Shown here piece after piece: positions 51,858-60,075 of a stretch of 64,000 nt of DNA. This stretch comes from an uncultured Bacilli bacterium (GTDB taxonomy: Bacteria; Bacillota_I; Bacilli_A; RF39; UBA660). The stretch is from assembly GCA_910584165.1 (NCBI GenBank), contig CAJTZU010000003.1, forward strand, positions 62,001 through 126,000. The letters are read 5' to 3'. Every line of letters begins with the position of its first letter. Position 1 is the first letter of the stretch. The position numbers were made by a program, and so were the translations under genes. Below the pieces are notes generated by a model. It did not search any database. It saw only the letters and a program-made list of their open reading frames with translations, and was not told where the DNA came from.

Positions 51858-51964
51858 ATGCATTTTTTCATTTTAGGAAATGATAAAGAAATAACTTAAA
51901 TGACCAACATTTCACTAGAAAAGTAGAAGAAATGATAAAAAAATAAAAAAACTTTTAAAAATAC

Positions 51965-51993
51965 TTGCATTTCTTTTGTAATTATATTATATT
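51965..51993 (+). promoter_or_regulatory. Promoter of the small-peptide unit
   Basis: TTGCAT (51965-51970) and TATATT (51988-51993) with 17-bp spacing. Nothing else is evident in 51858-51964. Confidence 0.6.
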
Positions 51994-52013
51994 CAATATA
52001 AGGGTGTGGAGAT

Positions 52014-52136
52014 GTGCTAAAGAATTTAGAAGTAAGATTAGAAATATTAGATGTTATTTTAAGTAAGGTAGCAATGGAAATGATTGTGTTATTTGTTGTT
52101 TCATCTTTACTTTTGAATGGTGTAGTGTCTTTTTAG
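52014..52136 (+). CDS. 40-residue membrane peptide
   Basis: A GTG start at 52014 follows GTGTGGAGAT, and the frame ends at TAG 52134-52136. The first half is amphipathic and charged (LKNLEVRLEILD), the second half a hydrophobic segment (MEMIVLFVVSSLLLNGVVSF). It has its own promoter and terminator. It could be a type I toxin-like or regulatory peptide, or a leader peptide for the uracil permease; the sequence does not decide. The RNA itself may be the functional product. Confidence 0.5.
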   Translation: MLKNLEVRLEILDVILSKVAMEMIVLFVVSSLLLNGVVSF

Positions 52137-52160
52137 AAGGGTTCTTTTGACTCCTTCTTT
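52133..52160 (+). terminator. Terminator or attenuator before the uracil permease
   Basis: AGAAGG (52135-52140) pairs with CCTTCT (52153-52158) around a 12-nt loop, followed by T residues. It may end the small-peptide transcript or control read-through into the permease. I see no PyrR-type antiterminator sequence. Confidence 0.6.
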
Positions 52161-52232
52161 TCTTATACTTTTTTATGGCGCTATCGTATAAGATTTTAAT
52201 TATTCTTCACATTCTAGAATTGAGGAGGATTT

Positions 52233-53747
52233 ATGGAGAAGAGTAAAATGACTTTAGATGTCAATGAAAGACCCCCAGTTGCTAAATGGCTTATTTTATC
52301 ACTTCAACATGTATTTGCTATGTTTGGAGCAACTATTTTAGTTCCAATATTAGTAAATTCAGCAGCTGGTAGTGAAGTTCTTCCTATTCCTGTTGCATTA
52401 GTTGCTTCTGGTATAGGAACGCTTATTTATATTTTATGTACGAAAGGAAAATCACCTGTATATTTGGGTAGCTCATTTGCTTTTATTGTACCAATTGCTG
52501 CTGCTTATGCAAAAGGCGGAATAGCAGGTGCAATGACAGGAGTAATAGCAGTAGGTTTAATTTATGTTATTGTAGCAACCATTATTCATTTTATTGGGAA
52601 AAATTGGTTGGATAAATTATTACCACCAGTAGTAATAGGTCCGATGATTATGATTATTGGTTTAAGTTTAGCACCATCTGCCATTTCACAGATTGGTATT
52701 ACAGATGGAGCTGTATTTGAGTGGAAAACATTATTAGTTGCAGTAGTATCTTTTTTAGCAACAGCAATTGTTATGACTAGAGCAAGAGGTTTCTTAAAAA
52801 TTATTCCTTTTTTAGTAGGGATTATAACAGGTTATATATGTGCATGTATTGTAGGAATTGTAGATTTTACTCCTATAAAGGAAGCTGCATTCTTTAGTTT
52901 ACCACATTTTGTATTTCCTTTTATAAGTTATACTCCAAGTTTTGCATCACTTATTACAATTGCGCCAATTGCTTTAGTAACGTTATGTGAACATATTGGA
53001 GATCATATTTCTTTAAGTAATATTATTGGAAAAGATTTAATTAAAGATCCAGGATTAGATAGAACTTTATTAGGTGATGGTGTAGCAACGATTGCTGCTG
53101 GTTTAATTGGTGGCCCTGCTAATACTACTTATGGTGAAAATACTTCTGTAGTAGGTATGACAAAAGTTGCTTCTGTATGGGTAATTGGATTAGCTGCTAT
53201 TATGGCTATTATTATTGGTTTTTTAGGTAAATTTACAGCATTTGTATCTACTATACCAAACCCAGTATTAGGTGGAGTTTCACTACTTCTATATGGTTTT
53301 ATAGGAATAAATGGTTTAAAGGTTTTAATTAAAAACCAAACTGATTTTGAAAATCCTAAAAATGTTATAGTTGCTTCTACAATGTTAGTATTAGGATTAG
53401 GTGGAGCAGTAATCGCTATTAATAGCGGTGATTTATCTGTTACTATTTCAGGAATGTCTTTAGCGGCTATTATAGGTATTCTTTTAAATCTTGTTTTATC
53501 AAATAGGGAAGAAGTATTGGAAGAAATTCCAGTAGAAATATTATCTGCTTCTGAATTAGAAAAAGGAACAAAATCAGAATCAAAGAAAACGGATAAGAAA
53601 AAGGTATCTGGAAAAGAAAATAAAAAGGCAACTGTTAAAAAAGAAGTAAAAAAGGAAATAACAAAGAAAGCTTCAACGCCAAAAAAGAAAGATACCAAAA
53701 CGTCTTCTAAAAAAGTAGGGAGACCAAAAAAGACAAATACTAAGTAA
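52233..53747 (+). CDS. uraA: uracil permease (NCS2 family) with lysine-rich tail
   Basis: A 504-residue transporter. Residues 1-430 form the usual 14-helix NCS2 core: ERPPVAKWLILSLQHVFAMF at the start, the GGPANTTYGENTS signature near 290, and an LCEHIGDH element near 250 typical of uracil carriers. It imports uracil by proton symport for salvage, matching the upp gene just downstream. The unusual part is residues about 445-504, almost entirely Lys, Thr, Ser and Ala, ending KKVGRPKKT, an AT-hook-like motif more typical of DNA-binding tails. AGGAGGA precedes ATG 52233. Confidence 0.92.
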   Translation: MEKSKMTLDVNERPPVAKWLILSLQHVFAMFGATILVPILVNSAAGSEVLPIPVALVASGIGTLIYILCTKGKSPVYLGSSFAFIVPIAAAYAKGGIAGAMTGVIAVGLIYVIVATIIHFIGKNWLDKLLPPVVIGPMIMIIGLSLAPSAISQIGITDGAVFEWKTLLVAVVSFLATAIVMTRARGFLKIIPFLVGIITGYICACIVGIVDFTPIKEAAFFSLPHFVFPFISYTPSFASLITIAPIALVTLCEHIGDHISLSNIIGKDLIKDPGLDRTLLGDGVATIAAGLIGGPANTTYGENTSVVGMTKVASVWVIGLAAIMAIIIGFLGKFTAFVSTIPNPVLGGVSLLLYGFIGINGLKVLIKNQTDFENPKNVIVASTMLVLGLGGAVIAINSGDLSVTISGMSLAAIIGILLNLVLSNREEVLEEIPVEILSASELEKGTKSESKKTDKKKVSGKENKKATVKKEVKKEITKKASTPKKKDTKTSSKKVGRPKKTNTK

Positions 53748-53769
53748 TTGAATGGAAAAGAGGAATACG

Positions 53770-54396
53770 ATGAAAGCAATTGAATTAAATCATCCTTTGA
53801 TTGAGCATAAATTATCTATTTTGCGTAATAAAAAGACAGGAACAAAAGAATTTAGAGAATTGATTAAAGAGATTTCCATGTTTTTATGTTATGAAGCAAT
53901 GAAAGATGCTAAATTAGAACGTTTGGAAATAGAGACTCCCATTGAAAAATTAAAAACAGGAAAATTAAATGAGGATAATTATGCATTTATTCCAATTTTA
54001 AGAGCAGGAATGGGAATGTTAGATGGTGTTATTAGTGTAGTACCAAATGCGAAAATAGGCCATATTGGAATGTATCGTGATGAAAAAACATTTGAACCTG
54101 TTAATTATTTTTTCAAGGTTCCTAAAGGAATAAGTAAAAAAGAAATTCTTTTATTAGATCCGATGTTAGCAACCGGTGGATCTGCTTTAGATGCGATAGA
54201 TTTATTAAAAAGTAAGGGCGTTAAAAAGATTAAATTTTTATGTATTATTGCTGCTCCTGAAGGTATTAAAAGAGTGGAGGAGAAACATCCAGATGTGCAA
54301 ATTTATTGTGCTCATATTGATAAAAAGTTAAATGAAAATAAATATATTGTTCCTGGATTAGGAGATGCTGGAGATCGTATTTTCGGGACAAAATAA
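53770..54396 (+). CDS. upp: uracil phosphoribosyltransferase
   Basis: A 208-residue enzyme that makes UMP from uracil and PRPP. I choose ATG 53770, 6 nt after AAAGAGG, rather than the upstream ATG 53752, which has no ribosome site. Signatures are ILRAGMGMLDG near 76-86, the PRPP loop LDPMLATGGSA near 130-140 and PGLGDAGDRIFGT at the end. It lies 22 bp after the permease stop, so the two genes make a uracil salvage operon. A terminator follows. Confidence 0.96.
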   Translation: MKAIELNHPLIEHKLSILRNKKTGTKEFRELIKEISMFLCYEAMKDAKLERLEIETPIEKLKTGKLNEDNYAFIPILRAGMGMLDGVISVVPNAKIGHIGMYRDEKTFEPVNYFFKVPKGISKKEILLLDPMLATGGSALDAIDLLKSKGVKKIKFLCIIAAPEGIKRVEEKHPDVQIYCAHIDKKLNENKYIVPGLGDAGDRIFGTK

Positions 54397-54422
54397 AAGT
54401 GGATATTCCACTTTTTTTCTTT
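54395..54422 (+). terminator. Terminator after upp
   Basis: AAAAGTGGA (54395-54403), loop TAT, TCCACTTTT (54407-54415), then T residues. Confidence 0.9.
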
Positions 54423-54441
54423 TTTTATTAGTAAGCATATT

Positions 54442-54771
54442 CTATAGAATTAAATTGGAGTTGAAAGAATTAAACAATCGAGCAGTAGGTCCAGTAGGGC
54501 CAATTAAACCTTGAGGACCAGTGGCACCAGTAGCACCAGCTGGAATACTAAATTCTAGGATAACATTTTCATTTGTACCAGAATTAGTTACAGATGCAGC
54601 TGTTCCAGGAGCAGTAGTAGAAGTAGAACCAACTGTTATAGTAGAAGGTCCTTGAGGTCCTGTAGGCCCAGTGGGCCCCATCCTTCCACTTCCACAACAA
54701 CATCCAACTGGTCTATATTTATTATCACATTCAATTTTTTCAACAGCGTTTCTATATATTTCTTCGTTCAC
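54442..54771 (-). CDS. collagen-like protein
   Basis: A 109-residue protein starting at GTG 54771, 7 nt after a near-perfect AGGAGGTGA site. The N-terminal part has a CCC cluster (VGCCCGSGRMG), then GPTGPTGPQGP, a beta segment (ITVGSTSTTAPGTAASVTN) and ATGATGPQGLIGPTGPT. It ends ARLFNSFNSNLIL. The pattern is that of short exosporium or crust collagen-like proteins. It lacks the C-terminal jelly roll, so it may be truncated. Its 3' end runs through the 17-bp inverted repeat shared with the broken collagen gene at 34 kb. Confidence 0.75.
   Translation of the reverse strand: MNEEIYRNAVEKIECDNKYRPVGCCCGSGRMGPTGPTGPQGPSTITVGSTSTTAPGTAASVTNSGTNENVILEFSIPAGATGATGPQGLIGPTGPTARLFNSFNSNLIL
54465..54481. 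repeat. 17-bp inverted repeat, right copy
   Basis: Exact complement of TCGATTGTTTAATTCTT at 34393-34409, lying at the 3' end of the collagen-like coding sequence. Confidence 0.6.
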
Positions 54772-54918
54772 AAATTCACCTCCTATGATAGGATATGAAA
54801 TTTCAAAAAAGCAACTAATGAATGTGTTTAGAAGAATAGAACTTCATATAAATTTCATATTTTGTTCATAAAAAAAACAAAAATAAAAAATAAAATAAGA
54901 ATGGAAAGGAAAAATATT

Positions 54919-55605
54919 ATGTATGGAAAAATATTTAGGCGTATAGAAGAGAAATATGTAATTACGAAAGAGCAGTATGAATTTCTTTTGAAAAAAATAT
55001 CTAATCACATTGAAAGAGATAAGTATTTTGAATCCACTATTTGTAATATTTACTTTGATACTATCCAAAATGATTTGTTAATTCGTTCTATGGATAAACC
55101 AGTTTATAAAATGAAAGTTAGATTAAGAAGTTATGGTATTCCTAGAAAAAAAGATGATGTTTTTCTAGAAGTAAAATCGAAACATAAAGATATTGTTGGT
55201 AAAAGAAGAGTGAAAATAAAATTAAATGATTTCTATAAGTATATTAATAAAGGGTTATATGATAATCATAATCAAATTATGAAAGAATTACATTATTTTT
55301 TTCAATATTATAAGTTACAGCCAACATATTATTTAGCTTATGATAGAAAAAGCTATAGAGGAAAAGAGGAGGAACAACTGCGTATTACTTTTGATTCTAA
55401 TCTTCGCAGTAGAAAGGAAGATTTAAGATTAGAATTAGGGGATGCTGGGAAAAAATATTTTGAAGAAGAAAAATATATCATGGAGGTAAAGACATTGGAT
55501 TCTATGCCTTTATGGCTAGTTAGGACTTTGTCAGAATTAAAAATATTTCCAATTTCATTTTCAAAAATAGGAAATATTTATAGAAAGGATTGTGTTGTAT
55601 GTTAA
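54919..55605 (+). CDS. VTC-domain protein (polyphosphate polymerase-like)
   Basis: A 228-residue VTC domain of the CYTH superfamily. ATG 54919 follows AAAGGAAAAA; a longer frame from 54862 has no ribosome site. Tunnel residues alternate charges: IEEKYVITK near 8-16, IYFDT near 46, KMKVRLRSYG near 67-76, FLEVKSK near 83-90 and YDRKSYRG near 144-151. In bacteria VTC proteins occur with DUF4956 membrane proteins, as here, and are thought to make or sense polyphosphate. The stop overlaps the DUF4956 start by 7 bp. Confidence 0.85.
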   Translation: MYGKIFRRIEEKYVITKEQYEFLLKKISNHIERDKYFESTICNIYFDTIQNDLLIRSMDKPVYKMKVRLRSYGIPRKKDDVFLEVKSKHKDIVGKRRVKIKLNDFYKYINKGLYDNHNQIMKELHYFFQYYKLQPTYYLAYDRKSYRGKEEEQLRITFDSNLRSRKEDLRLELGDAGKKYFEEEKYIMEVKTLDSMPLWLVRTLSELKIFPISFSKIGNIYRKDCVVC

Positions 55606-56270
55606 AAAGTATTTATTCCAATACTACTGGGAATATAGAATTATGGGCAATTTTAGTATGCTCTATGGTTTCTATTATTTTAGGTTTTGTTATCGCATTT
55701 ACACATATGAAAACCTCTAAATATAGTAAAAATTTTTTAGTAACACTTACCGTATTGCCAATTTTAGTGAATGCTGTTATGATTATGGTAAATGGGAGCT
55801 TAGGGACTTCTGTTGCGATAGTAGGGGCCCTTAGTTTAGTTAGATTTCGTAGTATACCTGGAACTTCTAAAGAAATATTGAGTGTATTTTTTGCAATGAC
55901 AATAGGATTATCTCTTGGAATGGGACATATTTTCTTTGCTTGCATTGTTACTGTTTTAACTTCTTTTTCTATTTTTCTATTCAGTAAGATGAAGTTTTTT
56001 GAAACAGGAAATCAAGAAAGAATTCTAAAAGTAACAGTACCAGAAAACTTAGATTATACAAATATGTTTGAAGATATTTTTGAAAAGTATACTAAGCAGG
56101 TAGAATTAGAATCTGTTAAAACTACTAACATGGGAAGTTTATTTGAACTTCATTATCGTGTTGTTTTTGATAAAACTAAAAATGAAAAAGAATTTTTAGA
56201 TGAAATTAGAGTAAAAAATGGAAATTTAAAAATATCTTTTAGTCACCCTTTGGATGCAACTGAAATATAG
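55599..56270 (+). CDS. DUF4956 membrane protein
   Basis: A 223-residue protein with about four membrane segments in residues 15-135. The conserved core is VGALSLVRFRSIPGTSKEI (about 72-90) followed by FFAMTIGLSLGMGH, which is diagnostic for DUF4956. A cytoplasmic domain follows (about 140-223). ATG 55599 lies 9 nt after AAAGGA; a TTG at 55590 is too close to that site. It is coupled to the VTC gene and probably acts with it at the membrane. Confidence 0.88.
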   Translation: MLKSIYSNTTGNIELWAILVCSMVSIILGFVIAFTHMKTSKYSKNFLVTLTVLPILVNAVMIMVNGSLGTSVAIVGALSLVRFRSIPGTSKEILSVFFAMTIGLSLGMGHIFFACIVTVLTSFSIFLFSKMKFFETGNQERILKVTVPENLDYTNMFEDIFEKYTKQVELESVKTTNMGSLFELHYRVVFDKTKNEKEFLDEIRVKNGNLKISFSHPLDATEI

Positions 56271-56279
56271 GAGAAAACA

Positions 56280-58031
56280 ATGAAGAAAAAATATATAGGA
56301 ATTCTCATTATTATTTTCTTTGTATTTGCATTTTTCTTAATTTTATTTTTTGTTAAGAAAGAGTATAAAAAAGAAAGGAATGGTAGTGAGGATAGTAGTG
56401 ATAGTATTGATGTTGAGATTGCTCTTGATAATGGAGATGAAAAAATAGATTGGGGTCAATATCCTACTTGGAATTATGAATTAAAGGACAGTATAATAAT
56501 ATCTAAAGAGGGAACTTATCAATTAACTGGTAATATTCCAAATGGTAATATTACTATTGAGTGTAGTGGAAATGTAAGATTACTTTTAAATTCTGTATCT
56601 ATTACCAATTCTAGTGGACCTGCTATTTATGTTAAAAAGGCAGAAGATGTAGTAATTGTAACAGAGGGAGATTCTATTTTAGAAGATGGAAAAGAGTATA
56701 AAGGTTATGATAGCGATGTAATAGGTATTATTTATAGTAGCTCTGATATCACTTTTGATGGGAATGCTACTTTAACACTTCATTCGAATAAAGAAGATGC
56801 TATAGTTGGGAAAGATGATTTAAAAATTATTAATGGAATATATGAGATAGAATCTGTAGATGATGGTATTCGTGGAAAAGATTCTGTTTATATTAAGAAT
56901 GGTAATTTTAAAATAGTGTCTGGTGGTGATGCTATAAAGTCTACTAATACAAAAGATAGTTCCAAAGGATTTATTTTAATTGAAAATGGTACATTTGATT
57001 TAACAAGTACTTTAGATGGCATTCAGGCAGAGACAAAATTAATTATCCAAAATGGAATGTTTCAAGTTACTACTGGTGGAGGAAGTAGTAATAGCAGTGA
57101 TAAAAATACTTGGGGTAATTGGGGAAATAGCAAATCGACTGAAAGTGCTAAGGGATTAAAAGCTGGAAATAATTTAGTTATTGAAAATGGTACTTTTAAA
57201 GTAGATTCTTCTGATGATGCTATTCATTCAAATTATTCGATAGGTATTCGAAGTGGAAATTTTACAATTTTATCTGGAGATGATGGCATTCATGCCGATA
57301 ATGAAATTATAATAGATGGTGGAACTATTGATATTCAAAAGAGTTATGAAGGAATAGAATCATCTAAAATTACAATTAATGATGGAAAGATAAATGTTAT
57401 TTCCTACGATGATGGAGTCAATGTGGCAGGTGGAAAAGACTCTTCTGCTATGAGTAGACCTGGTGCTAATTCATTTTCTAGTAATGATAATATTTTAACA
57501 ATTAATGGGGGAGATATTTATGTAGATTCCTCTGGTGATGGTTTAGATGCGAATGGAGCTATTTATATGAATGGCGGAGTAGTAAAAATAGATGGTCCAC
57601 AAAATAGTGGAAATGGAGCTTTGGATTATGATAAGGAATGTGTTATAACAGGAGGAACATTACTTGCTGGTGGTGCTAGTGGAATGGCGCAAGGTGTAAG
57701 CAATAATTCTACTATTTATAATCTGTTTATTAATTTTTCATCTACATATGGTAAGGATGATAAAATTGCTATTATGGATGCTAATAATAAAGAAATTATT
57801 TCTTATCAGTCTGATAAAAATTATTCTTCTTTAGTAGTAGCGACTACCTTATTAAAAAAAGGAGAATATAAACTTTTGATTAATGGGGAAGAAAAAGAAC
57901 TATTTACAATTTCAAATTTAACCACTCAGATTGGCTCTTCTAATGGTATGAATATGCCTTCTGGAAATAGAAGACCTGATGGTGGAGGTAGAAAAGAAGA
58001 ATTTGGGCCAAGAAAACCAACGATTCCTTAA
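56280..58031 (+). CDS. Cthe_2159-like carbohydrate-binding beta-helix protein
   Basis: A 583-residue protein with a membrane anchor at about 5-25 and an extracytoplasmic right-handed beta-helix (about 65-480) made of repeated Asn/Gly turns such as INGGDIYVDSSGDGLDANG and IENGTFKVDSSDDAIHSN. This is the pattern of the Cthe_2159 family, which binds acidic polysaccharide and is related to pectate lyases. The tail is Gly/Pro/Arg-rich. Genes of this family often follow VTC and DUF4956 genes, as here, so a shared surface polymer function is inferred. Confidence 0.82.
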   Translation: MKKKYIGILIIIFFVFAFFLILFFVKKEYKKERNGSEDSSDSIDVEIALDNGDEKIDWGQYPTWNYELKDSIIISKEGTYQLTGNIPNGNITIECSGNVRLLLNSVSITNSSGPAIYVKKAEDVVIVTEGDSILEDGKEYKGYDSDVIGIIYSSSDITFDGNATLTLHSNKEDAIVGKDDLKIINGIYEIESVDDGIRGKDSVYIKNGNFKIVSGGDAIKSTNTKDSSKGFILIENGTFDLTSTLDGIQAETKLIIQNGMFQVTTGGGSSNSSDKNTWGNWGNSKSTESAKGLKAGNNLVIENGTFKVDSSDDAIHSNYSIGIRSGNFTILSGDDGIHADNEIIIDGGTIDIQKSYEGIESSKITINDGKINVISYDDGVNVAGGKDSSAMSRPGANSFSSNDNILTINGGDIYVDSSGDGLDANGAIYMNGGVVKIDGPQNSGNGALDYDKECVITGGTLLAGGASGMAQGVSNNSTIYNLFINFSSTYGKDDKIAIMDANNKEIISYQSDKNYSSLVVATTLLKKGEYKLLINGEEKELFTISNLTTQIGSSNGMNMPSGNRRPDGGGRKEEFGPRKPTIP

Positions 58032-58057
58032 AAAAAGCAAGATTTTTCTTGCTTTTT
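58032..58057 (+). terminator. Terminator after the VTC operon
   Basis: AAGCAAGA (58035-58042), loop TTTT, TCTTGCTT (58047-58054), then T residues. Confidence 0.9.
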
Positions 58058-58099
58058 GTTTGTTAAATTAATATAAAGGAAACATTATAATCTATTTTA

Positions 58100-58126
58100 A
58101 AAGAAAAAACCTTATAAAAGGTTTTA
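58100..58126 (-). terminator. Terminator after tRNA-Arg
   Basis: On the minus strand AAAACCTT, loop TTAT, AAGGTTTT and further T residues. Confidence 0.75.
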
Positions 58127-58135
58127 TTGTTAAAG

Positions 58136-58212
58136 TGGTGTCCCAGAAGGGATTCGAACCCCTGACACTCGCCTTAGAAGGGCGATGCTCTATCCAGCTG
58201 AGCTACTGAGAC
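58136..58212 (-). tRNA. tRNA-Arg (anticodon UCU)
   Basis: A 77-nt cloverleaf with encoded CCA. The acceptor GTCTCAG pairs with CTGGGAC, the D arm is GCTC/GAGC, the anticodon stem TCGCC/GGCGA has loop CTTCTAA (anticodon TCT), and the T arm is AGGGG TTCGAAT CCCTT. It reads AGA, the main arginine codon of this genome. Confidence 0.97.
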
Positions 58213-58237
58213 ATACCCGTTCCCAAGGAACAAGTAC

Positions 58238-58266
58238 ATTATACAATAAATTTCTTTATTATTCAA
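58238..58266 (-). promoter_or_regulatory. Promoter of tRNA-Arg
   Basis: On the minus strand TTGAAT (58266-58261), 17 bp, TATAAT (58243-58238). The -35 box lies in the end of gerM. Confidence 0.8.
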
Positions 58267-59215
58267 GAGATTTTATGGTAGTTTTCGCAATTTCTTGATT
58301 ATTTACTTCAAAAATAACTTCTTCAACATTATAGTTATCATAAATGGATAATGAGATAGTATAGAGAACCTCTTCTAGTATATCTTTTTTATCAAAATCA
58401 TTAAAAATATTTTCGTTAAAACATACTGTCATCTTTTTATCCTGTATTTTAAAATCTACTAAATTAGTATTACTATTTAAAAAGCTCATTAAGTGATTTT
58501 GAGTTTTAGAACTACTTAATTCATCAATAATGATTTCTATTTTTTCTCTTTGGTCATTATGGACTGTTGTAATAGGGGTATAAAAGTAGTTATCATTATA
58601 TTTATGTACATAGAATACCGTTGTAGAAGTAATATTTTTAGTGCTTGTTAATTCGTATTTTTTATTAATTCCAATTTGTCTATTTAAAGTGGATGGCAGA
58701 TTAATTTTACTTTGTGGCAATTGAGTAAGAATTTTTCCATCTAGATAAAGAATAATATAATTTACATTTTGTATACTAGTTAAAGTATATACAAGGGCTT
58801 CTAATGTTTTTTCTTCCATTTCTTGAGAAGTATTTAAAAAATCTTTTGATAAATCTATTTTTAATGTATCTTTGTAAAGCGAAATAGAATTAATTTTGGT
58901 ATTACTATTGATAACGGGTTGAAAACCACTAGGAATCTGATCACTATTTTTTCCTTCAATAATCATAGCTTGAATTAATTCTTTAGCTAATTCTTCTGTT
59001 TCTAAGGTATTTACTTTTATGTTCGTTTTACTAATATAATTATTATTATCTAATAGATAGATAGTATGAGTTTTAACATCTACATTAACATATTCTATAT
59101 TAGATTGTATTTTTTCCTTATTATCAGAAGGGGTAGGGATTAAATAAATTAGAAAAACAATCATTAAAACAATGGAAGAGGTAATAATTTTTTTTATAGA
59201 CATTTTCTTTAGCAT
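58259..59215 (-). CDS. gerM: GerM-like sporulation protein with two GerM domains
   Basis: A 318-residue protein with an N-terminal membrane anchor at about 10-27 and two copies of the GerM fold. The first, at about 40-165 (VKTHTIYLLDNNNYI, then TLKIDLSKDFLN), and the second, at about 195-315 (TTVFYVHKYNDNYFY, then MTVCFNENIF), share the same strand order. In Bacillus, GerM is a mother-cell protein needed to assemble the SpoIIIA-SpoIIQ channel ring. SpoIIIAH, a component of that channel, is encoded two genes upstream. The ribosome site is AGGTGA. Confidence 0.85.
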   Translation of the reverse strand: MLKKMSIKKIITSSIVLMIVFLIYLIPTPSDNKEKIQSNIEYVNVDVKTHTIYLLDNNNYISKTNIKVNTLETEELAKELIQAMIIEGKNSDQIPSGFQPVINSNTKINSISLYKDTLKIDLSKDFLNTSQEMEEKTLEALVYTLTSIQNVNYIILYLDGKILTQLPQSKINLPSTLNRQIGINKKYELTSTKNITSTTVFYVHKYNDNYFYTPITTVHNDQREKIEIIIDELSSSKTQNHLMSFLNSNTNLVDFKIQDKKMTVCFNENIFNDFDKKDILEEVLYTISLSIYDNYNVEEVIFEVNNQEIAKTTIKSLE

Positions 59216-59238
59216 AGTTCACCTCAGTAAAGTATATG

Positions 59239-59264
59239 AAAAAAAATGCATAGAAATGCATTTT
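59239..59264 (-). terminator. Terminator after gerE
   Basis: On the minus strand AAAATGCA, loop TTTCTA, TGCATTTT and eight T residues; it begins at the gerE stop. Confidence 0.88.
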
Positions 59265-59469
59265 ATAAAGAGATTTCTCCCAATCTTAATAATTCAACAA
59301 CAGCAGCAGCACGTCCCTTAACACCTAACTTTTGTATTGTATTTGAGATATGATTTCGAACTGTTTTTTCACTGATATTTAGTTTTTTAGAAATATCTTT
59401 GGTTGTATGATTTTGTATTAATAAATCAAATACTTCTTTTTCTCTATTTGTTAAAATATTTTTTTTCAT
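59263..59469 (-). CDS. gerE: GerE, LuxR-type regulator of late sporulation
   Basis: A 68-residue protein that is a helix-turn-helix domain alone. LTNREKEVFDLLIQNHTTKD and LNISEKTVRNHISN are close to Bacillus GerE (74 residues), with the C-terminal VELLRLGEISL also matching. GerE controls late mother-cell coat genes. AGGAAGTGAGG precedes ATG 59469 and a SigK-like promoter lies upstream, the same control as in Bacillus. It is a strong sign that the organism sporulates. Confidence 0.93.
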   Translation of the reverse strand: MKKNILTNREKEVFDLLIQNHTTKDISKKLNISEKTVRNHISNTIQKLGVKGRAAAVVELLRLGEISL

Positions 59470-59511
59470 TATTCCCTCACTTCCTGATAGGGTGGTTTAT
59501 AATATTCATAA

Positions 59512-59538
59512 TATTTTATGAGAAAAAGTTTCTTTGGT
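59512..59538 (-). promoter_or_regulatory. SigK-like promoter of gerE
   Basis: The minus strand has AC (59538-59537), 16 bp, then CATAAAATA (59520-59512), which fits the SigK form AC, 16-17 bp, CATAnnnTA. Confidence 0.6.
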
Positions 59539-59551
59539 GTATACTAGTTCC

Positions 59552-60052
59552 TTATTTTTGAAATTTTACAGTAATATTTTTTGAAGTATCAAATTGTTCT
59601 TGAACAGTTCTCATGATATTGTTAGCAAGAGTGTTATCATGTTCTTCCTTTTGAACAATAACTTCAATATTGTTGCCATCAATTTTTACAAAGGACTTCA
59701 GTTGGTAGGTACTCTCTATTTTTTCTTCGATGGATTCTTCTCCGCTACGATTAGAATTTAGTTCTTTAATTTTTTCAAAGGCTTTATTTTTTTCTTCTAC
59801 AGTACTTTCAGCACTACTGATAATTTTTTTTAAAGTAGAAATTTCTTCTTCCATCATTTCATCAGATTCTACTCTAAGAGCAACTAGGATACTGCTTTCT
59901 TCTACTTTTGCAACAGGAGTAGAAGGGGAACTATCTTTATTCATTTTTTTATTTGTAATTAATAATTCTGGTGGCATTGTAATGTAGTAAACACTAAGTA
60001 CTAAAATTAAACTAAATAATGTTAAAAACCAAACTCCTTTTTTATTGATCAT
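59552..60052 (-). CDS. spoIIIAH: SpoIIIAH-like sporulation protein
   Basis: A 166-residue protein with an N-terminal membrane segment in the family form (KKGVWFLTLFSLILVLSVYYIT at about 5-26, given in part by position), a Glu/Lys coiled region and a C-terminal ring-building domain at about 75-166 (SFVKIDGNNIEVIVQKEE). SpoIIIAH joins SpoIIQ to form the channel between mother cell and forespore. Bacillus SpoIIIAH is about 218 residues, so this one is short. It is separate from any spoIIIAA-AG genes within this window. The start follows AGGAGG. Confidence 0.85.
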   Translation of the reverse strand: MINKKGVWFLTLFSLILVLSVYYITMPPELLITNKKMNKDSSPSTPVAKVEESSILVALRVESDEMMEEEISTLKKIISSAESTVEEKNKAFEKIKELNSNRSGEESIEEKIESTYQLKSFVKIDGNNIEVIVQKEEHDNTLANNIMRTVQEQFDTSKNITVKFQK

Positions 60053-60075
60053 AATATTCCTCCTAAATCTGTTAC

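Noticed and set aside
54789..54797. SigK-like CATATCCTA before the collagen-like gene at 54 kb
   Set aside because: Transcription from it would begin inside the ribosome site, and no AC element lies at the right distance.
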